A stretch of 64,000 nt of DNA from Methylobacterium sp. SyP6R (GTDB taxonomy: Bacteria; Pseudomonadota; Alphaproteobacteria; Rhizobiales; Beijerinckiaceae), in the NCBI RefSeq assembly GCF_019216885.1, contig NZ_JAAQRC020000002.1, positions 186,001 to 250,000 of the forward strand. Reading direction: 5' to 3'. This document shows positions 51,670 through 61,600 of the stretch, in pieces. Both the position numbers and the translations under genes were made by a program. The number at the start of each line of letters is the position of its first letter. The stretch's first letter is position 1. The notes under the pieces are model-generated. The model ran no database searches. It saw nothing but the letters and a program-made list of their open reading frames with translations, and had not been told where the DNA came from.

Positions 51670-54600
51670 TCACGCCGCCGGCTCCACGCGGAACGGTGCC
51701 GGCGGCAACCCCGCGGCCTGGCGCCGCCACATCCGGCGCCAGGCACTCTCCAGGTGACGGACGAAGCGCGGCGTGTCGAAGAGCGGGCAGGTCTCGCGCC
51801 CTTCCGCCAGCCGCCGCCGAAGGCCGGCGAGCCGCTCCGGCTCCGCGGCGAGGCGGACGGCGAGGTCCTCGTAGGCGTCGGGGGAGGCCGTGACGAGTTC
51901 CGGCAAACCGGCCGCCCGCAGCAGGCTCCCGGCGACGCGCGCCGCGAACCCTTCGCCGAGGCAGGTCACGACCGGGACCCCGGCCCAGAGGGCATCCGAT
52001 GTCGTGGTGTGGCCGGTATAAGGAAAGCTGTCGAGGCACAGATCCGCCGCGCCGATCCGGGCCAGATGCCCGGCCTGCGGCAGGGGCGCGGCCCAGATCA
52101 GGCGCTCCGGCGCGATGCCGGACCCGGCGGCCCGCGAGCGCATCCGCGCGAAGCAGGCGGCGTCCGGCGCGTAGATCCAGAGCTGCGCCCCGGGCCGCCG
52201 GTCGAGCAGGCGCATCCAGCGGGAAAAGAGCGTCGGAGCGACCTTGTGGGGGGCGTTCATCGCGGCGAACACGAAGGCATCCTCCTCGAGCCCGAGCGCC
52301 CTGCGTTCCGCAGGCGCAGCGGCGCGGGGCCGCCGGCGGTCGTTGGGCTGGTAGGTCTCGGGCAGAAGCACGAGGTGCTCGTCGAAGAAGGCCTGGTGCT
52401 CGGGCGGCGTGACCACGGGATCGCCGATCAGGTAATCGATCGCCGCGCCGCCGAGGGTACCGGGATAGCCGAGCCAGTGCACCTGCAGCGGCGCGAGGCG
52501 CCGCCGCCAGAGCCGGTGCCGGCCCTGCTCGGTGGGACCCTTGAGATCGACCAGGATGTCGATTCCGTCGGCGCGGATGCGCTCGGCGAGCGCGGCATCC
52601 GGGAGGTCGGCGACCTCGTGGAAGCGATCGAAGGCCGCCCGGAGCCGCCGGCGCATCGGGCCACCATCGTCCGGTCGGGTCGCATAGCCGATCGTGCGGA
52701 AGCCCGCCCGGTCGTGGAGTTCGAACACCTCGGCCGCCAGATAGGCGGTGGCGTGCTCGTGAAAATCGGCCGAGACGTAGCCGACCGTGAGGGGCCGCTC
52801 CGGGTCCTCCGGCCGGTCGGGCGGCGCCCAGGGGGCGACGGGGCCGAGCGTCTTGCGCCGGAAAGTCCTGGCCGAGCGCAGCTGACGGGCCGGATCGTCG
52901 TCGATCAAGAGGTTGGCCAGCGGCAGGACGATGCCGTCCGCCGCCGCGACCGCCCTCAGGCGCGCCGTGATCGCCGCGTCCGCGGCTGCGTCCCAGTCGC
53001 CGGCCCCGCGGCCTGTGAACAACCCCGCGCTGAGGATATCGCCCCGGTCCGGATCGAGGCGGGCGGCACGCCGGTAGGCCCGGGCGGCGCCCGCCCCATC
53101 CCCCGCCCCGCGCCGCGTATGGCCGAGCTCGTGCCAGGCCTCGACCGAGTCCGGCTCCCACGCCACGGCCGCCTCGTGGACGCGGCCGGCCGCGGCGGCG
53201 CGGCCTTCCGCCCGCAAGGCCGCACCGTGCAGGATGCGGGCCCGCACGTCCGCAGGCTGCAGGGTGACGGCCCGGTCGAGGTCGGCAGCGGCCTTCTCGC
53301 CGACCGTCAGGCGGGCGCTCCCCCGGACCAGCCAGGCCTCGCCATGCTCCGGATCGAGCGTCACCGCCCGGTCGAGACGGCGCAGGCCTTGCCCCTCGTC
53401 GCCCCGCTCGCACGACAGCTGACCGAGATTGATCCAGGCATCCGCGATGCGCGGGTCGAGGCAGAGGGCGTCCCGGAACCACGCCGCGGCGGGTTCCGGC
53501 CGTCCGGCGGCGGCGGCGACAAGGCCGAGGAGCAACCGGATCTCCGCATGCTCGGGCGCCGCCGCGAGAGCGTCGCGGGCCAGGGCCCCGGCCCGGTCGA
53601 GCCGGCCGTCCAGGTAGGCCTCGAATGCCGTCTCCAGGAGGCGGGGCACGATGGGGCGGGGCACGATGGGGCGGGGCACGATGGGGCGGGGCACGATGGG
53701 GCGGGGCACGATGGGGCGGGGCACGATGGGGCGGGACATGTCCCGGACGGGCGGCGGGCCCGTCGTGGCGCCGCGCGGGCCGCCCTCGCCCGCCCCATCC
53801 CGGACCAGGGCGGCGACCGCCTCCGCGACCCGGGCCATCGCGCCCGCCCAGTCGCCGGGACGCGAGCAGCGGAACAGGCGGTGGCCCGGATACCAGGGCG
53901 TTCGCTCAGGCTCGTCCATCCAGCGCCAGTCGCCCATCCAGGGCAGGACCAGGAAGACGGGCCGGCCGAGCGCCCCGGCGACGTGGGCTACGGAGGAATC
54001 GCAGCAGACTATGAGGTCGAGATTGGCCGCGAGCGCGGCCACGTCGGCGAAGCCGTCCACCGCGTCGTCCGGATCCGCCTCGGCCCGGGCGATCCCGAGC
54101 CGGGCCCCGTGCTCGGCCAGCTCGTCCAGTCCCTCGACGCGCTGGAGGCTGTGCAGGGAGACGCCCGGCAGGGCGGCCAGCGGCGCGAAGGCGGCGAGCG
54201 GAATCGCCCGCAGGGCGCCGCTCGCGCGCCAGTGGATGCCGATTCGCAGGCCCCGGCTCGGCAAGCGCCGCGCCCAGGCCGCGACGCGCGCCGGTTCCGG
54301 CGCGAGATAAGGCATGACGGCCGGGACCGCCTCCCGGCGCGTGCCGCAGAGATGGGGCAGGCTCATCAGGCTCTGGTGGCAGTCGAAGGGCGGCAGGTCC
54401 TCGCCCTCGGCGACGAGCCGGTCGATGCCGGGCGCGCTCGCGAGCAGGCCCCGGAGGGGCGCCTGGCACAGGAAGACCGTGCGGGCGCCCATCGCCTTCA
54501 GGAGCGGCAGGTAGCGGACGAACTGCACGCTGTCGCCGAGCCCCTGCTCGTAATGCACCAGGATGGTCCGTCCCACGAGCGGCTCGCCGCGCCAGGGCGG

Positions 54601-55275
54601 CGCCGACCCGAGATCCGGGCGCCAGCGCCAGACCGGCTGGAGCAGCCGCGCCTCGTAGTGCCGGAGGCCCTCCTCGAGCCGCCCCGCGGTCAGCAGGCAG
54701 ATGCCGAGGTTCTTGCGATGGTGGGGGTCGGCGGGATCGGCCGCGACGGCGCGCCGGTACCAGGTCTCCGCCGCTCCGAGGCGGCGGCGCGCCATGAGGG
54801 CCGCCCCGAGATTGTTGGCCGCTCCGGCCATGCCGGGCGCGTCGATCAGGGCGAGGCGGAGGGCGGCCTCGGCCGCCACGGGCTCGTCGCCGGCGGCCAG
54901 CAGCGTGCCGAGACGGAAGGCGGCGCCCGGATAGTCGGTGCGCAGGCGCAGCAGCCGGCGCAGCAGGGCGACCGCCTCCGGCGCCCGGGGAATGCGGGCG
55001 AGCGCGGCGGCAAGGTGGTAGAGGGCATCCGGCTGCTCCGGGTCGCGCGCCAGCACGGCCGTCAGGGCTTCGACCGCCTCCCCGGTCCGGCCCGCGCCCG
55101 CCGCGGCGAGGCCGAGCACGAGCAGGGCGTCCGGGTGTCCCGGGGCCACGGCCAGCGCCGCCCGCAGGTTCGCGATCCCCGCGTCGCCGCGCCCGGCTCC
55201 GAGATGGTCGATCCCCTCCGAGACCAGGCGCCCGACGGTGCCGCCGATCGCATCCACAGGCGTCCGTGTCGCCAA
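51670..55275 (-). CDS. Fusion glycosyltransferase: TPR-GT9-like, VPRPI repeat linker, TPR-GT41
   Basis: About 1201 residues joining two complete enzymes. Part 1: TPR (about 15-210), VHYEQGLGDSVQFVRYLPLL near 238, CCDSSVAHVAGALGRPVFLV, RTPWYPGHRLFRC near 456. A linker at about 513-543 repeats Val-Pro-Arg-Pro-Ile six times. Part 2: TPR (about 545-760), then GT41 with TVGYVSADFHEHATAYLAAE near 827, ILVDLKGPTEQGRHRLW, VHWLGYPGTLGGAAIDYLIG, FAAMNAPHKVAPTLFSRWM and DSFPYTGHTTTSDALWAGVP near 1079. All plausible starts are non-ATG. TTG at 55275 is chosen for GGAGG nine bases upstream; GTG at 55281 is the alternative. It is divergent from the giant adhesin gene. Confidence 0.85.
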   Translation of the reverse strand: MATRTPVDAIGGTVGRLVSEGIDHLGAGRGDAGIANLRAALAVAPGHPDALLVLGLAAAGAGRTGEAVEALTAVLARDPEQPDALYHLAAALARIPRAPEAVALLRRLLRLRTDYPGAAFRLGTLLAAGDEPVAAEAALRLALIDAPGMAGAANNLGAALMARRRLGAAETWYRRAVAADPADPHHRKNLGICLLTAGRLEEGLRHYEARLLQPVWRWRPDLGSAPPWRGEPLVGRTILVHYEQGLGDSVQFVRYLPLLKAMGARTVFLCQAPLRGLLASAPGIDRLVAEGEDLPPFDCHQSLMSLPHLCGTRREAVPAVMPYLAPEPARVAAWARRLPSRGLRIGIHWRASGALRAIPLAAFAPLAALPGVSLHSLQRVEGLDELAEHGARLGIARAEADPDDAVDGFADVAALAANLDLIVCCDSSVAHVAGALGRPVFLVLPWMGDWRWMDEPERTPWYPGHRLFRCSRPGDWAGAMARVAEAVAALVRDGAGEGGPRGATTGPPPVRDMSRPIVPRPIVPRPIVPRPIVPRPIVPRPIVPRLLETAFEAYLDGRLDRAGALARDALAAAPEHAEIRLLLGLVAAAAGRPEPAAAWFRDALCLDPRIADAWINLGQLSCERGDEGQGLRRLDRAVTLDPEHGEAWLVRGSARLTVGEKAAADLDRAVTLQPADVRARILHGAALRAEGRAAAAGRVHEAAVAWEPDSVEAWHELGHTRRGAGDGAGAARAYRRAARLDPDRGDILSAGLFTGRGAGDWDAAADAAITARLRAVAAADGIVLPLANLLIDDDPARQLRSARTFRRKTLGPVAPWAPPDRPEDPERPLTVGYVSADFHEHATAYLAAEVFELHDRAGFRTIGYATRPDDGGPMRRRLRAAFDRFHEVADLPDAALAERIRADGIDILVDLKGPTEQGRHRLWRRRLAPLQVHWLGYPGTLGGAAIDYLIGDPVVTPPEHQAFFDEHLVLLPETYQPNDRRRPRAAAPAERRALGLEEDAFVFAAMNAPHKVAPTLFSRWMRLLDRRPGAQLWIYAPDAACFARMRSRAAGSGIAPERLIWAAPLPQAGHLARIGAADLCLDSFPYTGHTTTSDALWAGVPVVTCLGEGFAARVAGSLLRAAGLPELVTASPDAYEDLAVRLAAEPERLAGLRRRLAEGRETCPLFDTPRFVRHLESAWRRMWRRQAAGLPPAPFRVEPAA
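53646..53735 (-). repeat. Six perfect 15-bp tandem repeats encoding a VPRPI linker
   Basis: The plus strand shows six exact copies of GCACGATGGGGCGGG. Read on the coding strand they give Val-Pro-Arg-Pro-Ile six times between the GT9-like and GT41 halves of the fusion protein. Perfect identity at the DNA level points to recent slippage expansion. Because the unit is 15 bases, copy-number change would lengthen or shorten the linker without breaking the frame. Confidence 0.95.
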
Positions 55276-55672
55276 AATCACACACCTCCGGGCGCAACCC
55301 TCGGGCGTGAAACGCCCGCTTCCCAATCCCGTCGCCGACGGTGTACAGAATCAGACAGAAAGAATCAGATACAACTGCATCGGGGCTCAGGTATCGGCAC
55401 GGCTTCGGCGAAAGTCCACTCCCGGTATACGCTCGGATCGGCGAAATGCCCCGGCACGCTATTCGGGCAGCTCGACGACGATCCTTCGTCTTGGGCTGGT
55501 CGATGGGCGTCGGCGGCCATCGACCGGATGGCGGCATATCGGCCGAATGCGATGTCGAACCGCGTCGGTTAACCAGTTTTTAATCGAATTTTGGCACGCA
55601 TGACCGCTGGTTGGGCGCGTGAGCCTTGGCTTGCGCGCCGGATGAGCCGGGCGTGTGCGACGAAGGGGGACG
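55276..55672. promoter_or_regulatory. Divergent regulatory region between fusion glycosyltransferase and giant adhesin
   Basis: No supported gene. The 397 bases separate two divergent genes and are less GC-rich than their surroundings. GGTCGATGG (55498-55506) and CCATCGACC (55517-55525) form a perfect 9-bp inverted repeat with a 10-base gap. An AT-rich patch lies at about 55567-55594, 80-105 bases before the adhesin start, where a promoter would be expected. I could not assign clear -35/-10 or sigma-54 elements. A shared region would allow joint control of adhesin and enzyme. Confidence 0.45.
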
Positions 55673-58600
55673 ATGGGCCGGCAGGCCGCGATCGTCCCGC
55701 GCAGGGTGGGTGGGGTCCGACAGATGGCGGCAGGTGGAACGCTCACGCTCTCGACGGGCGTCACCGACTACGTCTTCAGCAGCACCGAAGTCTGGAGCAG
55801 CATCGTCGGGAACGGGACCCGCGGCGCCACCCTCAACACGCAAGGCCAGACGCTCACCGTCACCCAGCTCGATCATCTCACCGGCGGGAACAGCCTCAGC
55901 AGGAAGGATGTCGTCACGCTGCTGCCGTCCAACGGCGGGAGCACGATTTCGGTCAGAGCCCTCGAAACACTGTTCGGCAGCAGCGGCCAGGACGTCGTCC
56001 AGATCGCCAGCACCGGAACCACGATGGCGGTGGAGGACATCGAGACGATCCTCGGCGCCACGACCGGCACGGCTCTGATCAGCCTGACCAGCACCGCCGG
56101 CAATACGATGTCGGTCAGCTATCTCAAGTCGATCATCGGCAATTCCGGCAAGGACGTCATCACCTTCGGCGCGGCCGGCGGGAGCGGGACCACCACGGCG
56201 GTCTCCCTGATGGAGACGCTGATCGGCACCGCCGGCTTGGACCTGATCGCGACCATCGCGGGCAGCAACAACACCGTCGGCGTGAGCGGCATCGAGGTCT
56301 TCCTCGGCAACGGCAGCGCCGCCGGGAACGACGTCATCGTTCTCGATGGCGGGGGCACGATCGGCGTCGGCTTCGTCGAGACGGTGATCGGCTCCAGCGC
56401 CCGGGACGTCGTGACGACCGGCTTCAAGACTGGAACCATCAATCTCACGACGGGTGGAGGCACGATCGCCGTCTCGAGCGTCGAGATGCTCGTCGGCGGG
56501 ACCGGTTCCAAGACCACCGCCATCCTGCTGGACCACGGCACCACCGTCACGGTGGCGAGCCTCAACACCCTGATCGGCGGCGGCGGCAACGACGTCCTGC
56601 AACTGACCAACCTGGATTCGACGACGACGCTGGTCCCGGGCACGGATTCGATCGCGTGGAATACCTCCGGCAACACGATGAGGGTCTCGCTGATCGAGAC
56701 CATCATCGGCACGTCCGGCCAGGACGTGATCCTCGCCTCCTTTCCCGGCGGCGGCACCCTGTCGGTCTCGGCGATCGAAACGCTCGTCGGTTCCAGCGGC
56801 ACCGACGTCATCCTCCTCGACGGGGGCGGCAATACGGTCGCGGTCGAACGGGTGGAGACCCTTGTCGGCGGCGCCGGCATCGATGCCATCTCCGCGAGCG
56901 CGAGCTACGGCATGACCCTGCAGGTCTCGTCGATCGAGACCGTCATCGGCGGCACGGGCGTCGACGTCGTCGCCAGCGTCTCGGCCGGCGGCATGACCAT
57001 GCAGGTCTCCGCGGTCGAGACCGTCATCGGCGGCACGGGCGTCGACGTCGTCGTCCTGTCCGAGTCCGCCGGGACGATCTTCGTCAGCGACATCGAGACC
57101 CTCTATCTCGCCCAGTCCGGCCAGACCCTGGACGTCACCGGCCGAACCGGCGAAGTCGTCTTCCCGTTCTCGGCGACCGGTCCCGCCGCGCCGTCCGCGC
57201 CGGCGCTCGCCAGCGCGTCGGATACCGGCCTGCAGGGCGACCTCGTGACCGGCATCGCCGCCCCGACCCTGACCGGCACCGCGGCGGCCGGGAGCGTGAT
57301 CAACCTCTACGGCACGCCGCCCAACGCAGCCACGGTCCTGGCCCTCGGGACCGGAACGGCCGACTCCGCCGGCCAATGGTCGATCGCCACGGGCACGGTC
57401 CTGACCGACGGCGCCTGGACCCTGATCGCGAAGACCATCGCGTCCGGCACGGAGAGCAACGCCTCCGCCGCCCTGTTCCTGACCATCGACACCACGGCGC
57501 CGGCCGCCCCGACCCTGGGGCTCGCGCCGGGGTCCGATACCGGCGCATCGACGACCGATAACCTCACGAACCGCGTGCAGCCGACCCTGACGGGCTCGGC
57601 GGAGGCGAGCAGCACCGTCACGCTCTATGACGGCGCCCTCGCGATCGGCATGGCGACCGCCGACGGCTCGGGCCTCTGGTCGATCGTTGCGTCGACCCTG
57701 GCGACCGGATCCCATACCCTGACGGCGTCCGCGGTCGACGCGGCCGGCAATACCGGCTCGGCCTCGGGACCGCTCACGGTCACGGTCGACACGACGGTGG
57801 AAGCTCCGACCCTGGCGCTCGGCCCCGCCTCCGACACGGGGATCGTGGGCGACGACCTGACCGCCGTCACCACGCCGGTGATGACCGGCAGTGCGGAAGC
57901 CTTCGCGGTCGTCAGCCTGATCGAGAACGGCGCGTCGCTCGGCAGCGCGACCGCGGACGTCTCGGGCCAGTGGCAGTTCACCCTGGGCACGCTGTCGGAG
58001 GGACCGCACACCTTGTCCGCCAGCGCCGTCGATCGCGCGGGCAACACCAGCACCCCATCGGGATCGCTCACCGTCACCATCGACACCACCGCGCCGGCCG
58101 GCCCGAGCCTGCGGCTCGCGCCGGGGTCCGATTCCGGCGCATCGACGACCGATAACCTCACGAACAGCGTGCAGCCGACCCTGACGGGCTCGGCGGAGGC
58201 CAGCAGTACCGTCACGCTCTACGACGGCGCCCTCGCGATCGGCATGGCGACCGCCGACGGCTCGGGCATCTGGTCGATCGTTGCGTCGACCCTGGCGACC
58301 GGCCCCCATACCCTGACGGCGTCCGCGGTCGACGTAGCCGGCAATACCGGCTCGGCCTCGGGACCGCTCACGGTCACGGTCGACACGACGGTGGCGGCTC
58401 CGACCCTCGCGCTCGGCCCCGCCTCCGACACCGGGATCGTCGGCGACGGCCTGACCGCGCTCACCACGCCGGTCGTGATCGGCAGCGCGGAAGCCTTCGC
58501 GGTCGTCAGCCTGATCGAGAACGGCGCGTCGCTCGGCAGCGCGACCGCGGACGCCGCGGGCCAGTGGCAGCTCACCCTGGGCACCCTGTCGGAGGGACCG

Positions 58601-61600
58601 CACATCCTGTCCGCCAGCGCCGTCGACCGCGCGGGCAACACCAGCACCCCGTCGGGATCGCTCACCGTCACCATCGACACCACCGCGCCGGCCGGCCCGA
58701 GCCTGCGGCTCGCGCCGGGGTCCGATACCGGCGCATCGACGACCGATAACCTCACGAACCGCGTGCAGCCGACCCTGACGGGCTCGGCGGAGGCCAGCAG
58801 CACCGTCACGCTCTACGACGGCGCCCTCGCGATCGGCATGGCGACCGCCGACGGTTCGGGCCTCTGGTCGATCGTTGCGTCGACCCTGGCGACCGGCGCC
58901 CATACCTTGACGGCGTCCGCGGTCGACGTGGCCGGCAATACCGGCTCGGCCTCGGGACCGCTCACGGTCACGGTCGACACGACGGTGGCGGCTCCGACCC
59001 TGGCGCTCGGCCCCACCTCCGACACGGGGATCGTGGGCGACGACCTGACCGCCGTCACCACGCCGGTCGTGATCGGCAGCGCGGAAGCCTTCGCGGTCGT
59101 CGGCCTGATCGAGAACGGCGCGTCGCTCGGCAGCGCGACCGCGGACGTCTCGGGCCAATGGCAGCTCACCCTGGGCACCCTGTCGGAGGGACCGCACACC
59201 CTGTCCGCCAGCGCCGTCGACCGCGCGGGCAACACCAGCACCCCGTCGGGATCGCTCACCGTCACCATCGACACGACGCCGCCGGCCGCCCCCTCCGCGC
59301 CGGCGCTGGCTCCGACCTCCGATACCGGCCTGTCGAACGGCGACCGGCTCACCCGCATCGCTGCGCCGACCTTCACGGGCAGCGCAGAGGCCGGCAGCGT
59401 GATCGACCTCCTGGTCGGCGGCTCCACGGTGGGGACCGGCACCGCCAGTGGGGCGGGCCTGTGGACGATCACGTCGAGCACGCTCGGCGAGGGCGCGCAA
59501 ACCGTCCTGGCACGGGCCCGCGATGCGGCCGGCAACACCCGCGACGGCGGCGACGTCACGGTGACCATCGACGTGACCGGCCCGCTGGCACCCACGGGCA
59601 TCGGCCTGACGGCGGCCACCGACAGCGGAATTCAGGGCGACGCGGTGACGAATGCCTCGGCGCCGACCCTCACGGGCAGCGCCGAGGCGGGCAGCACCGT
59701 CCGGCTCTACGAGGGCGCCGCCGCCCTCGCTACGACCATCGCCAACGGACAGGGGGTCTGGGAGATCGCGGCGGGCAGCCTCGGCGAGGGCCGCCACACC
59801 CTGACGGCGCAGGCCGAGGACGCGGCGGGCAATGCCGGCTCGGCCTCGGCCGGGTTCGTCGTCACGATCGACCGGAGCGTCGCCGCACCCACGGGGCTCG
59901 CCCTCACGGCCGGGTCGGATACCGGCGATGCAGGGGACGGACTCACCCGCCTGACGGCCCCCGCCATAAGCGGCATTGCCAAGGCGGACGGGCTGATCCG
60001 GCTCTACGAGGGACAGACTCTCCTGGGCACCGGCACGACCGACGGACAGGGTGCCTGGACGGTGACCAGTTCCGCCCTCGTCGATGGCAGCCACAGCCTG
60101 ACGGCGGTCGCCGTCGACGCGGCCGGCAACACGAGCGCGGCCTCCGCGCCGCTCGCCATCACCCTCGACCTCGTCGCCCCGACCGCCCCCTCCGGCCTCG
60201 CCCTCGCCGGCGGCTCCGACAGCGGCACGGCCGGTGACGGCGTGACCAACAGGACCGCGCCGGTCATCACCGGCAGCGCCGAGGTCGGCAGCTCGATCGT
60301 GCTCTACGACGGCAATGCCCTGATCGGCACCGGTACGGCCGACGCGGTCAGCGGAATCTGGTCGGTGCAGGCGGCCAGCGCGCTGATCGAGGGCCCGCAC
60401 ACCCTGACGGCGATCGCCGGCGACCGAGCCGGCAATACCGGCGCAGCCTCGGCCGGATTCACGGTCACGATCGACACCACCGCCCCGGCCATCGGCACGC
60501 CCATCGCCGATGCCGACGGCGTGGCGCCGACCGTCTCCGGGACCGCGGAGGCCGGGAGCGTCGTCACCCTCTACGACAGCCCCTCGAACGGAGCCGTGCT
60601 CGGCACGGCGACCGCGGGCTCGGCCGGTGCCTGGAGCATCAAGACACCCGACCTCGCACCGGCCACCTACACCCTGGCGGCCCAGGCGACGGACGCCGCC
60701 GGCAATGTCGGCACCGCACAGCTCACGCTGACCCTGGCGGGACGTCAGGGCACGCCGGGCGGGCTCGCCCTGGCATCCGGCAGCGACAGCGCCGACCCGA
60801 ACGACCGCATCACCCGGGTCGCCGCACCGACCGTCACCGGGACGGCCGGTGCCGGCGTCGTGGTCACGCTCTACGACAACGGCACGACGAATGCGGTCGG
60901 CACCACGACGGCCGGCACCGCCGGCGCATGGGCGATCACCGCGACCGCGCTCGGCGACGGCACCCACGTTCTGCGCGCCATGGGCCAGGACGGCACCGCG
61001 GCGCTCGGCCTCTCGACGCCGCTGACGATCACCATCGACACCACGGCACCCGAGGCAGGCGGGCTCGCGCTGGAGGCGGCCTCGGATACGGGCGCCTCGT
61101 CGACCGACCGCCTCACACGAATCACGAACCCGGTCGTCACCGGGACCGCGGAGGCCGGCAGCCTCATCACCCTCTACGACAGCGACCGTACCACCGTGGT
61201 CGGCCGGGCGACCAGCGCGGCGAGCGGCGCGTGGTCCGCCACCACGACCCTCGGTGCAGGCGTGCACACGCTGGCGGCTCAGGCCGTCGACGTCGCCGGC
61301 AATACCGGGAGCGTCGGCGCAGGGTTCGTCCTCACCATCGACACGGCCGCGGCGGCGCCCGCGATCCTGGCCCTCGCCGACGACCTCGGGACCGGCGGCA
61401 GCCATCTCACGCGCCAGGTCGCCCCCACGGTGACCGGCACGGCCGAGGCCGGCGGCAGCGTCGCCCTCTACGCCGACGGCCGGCTCGTCGGCACGGGAAA
61501 TGCCGATCCCGCCTCCGGCGCCTGGACGGTCGGTGCCGCGGCGCTCGGCGACGGCACGCACACCCTGACCGCGCAGGTCGTGGACCGTGCCGGCAATACC

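Noticed and set aside
55592..55607. Sigma-54 promoter (TTGGCAC followed by a GC) before the adhesin
   Set aside because: The downstream GC is one base off the required spacing and the TTGC element is not matched.
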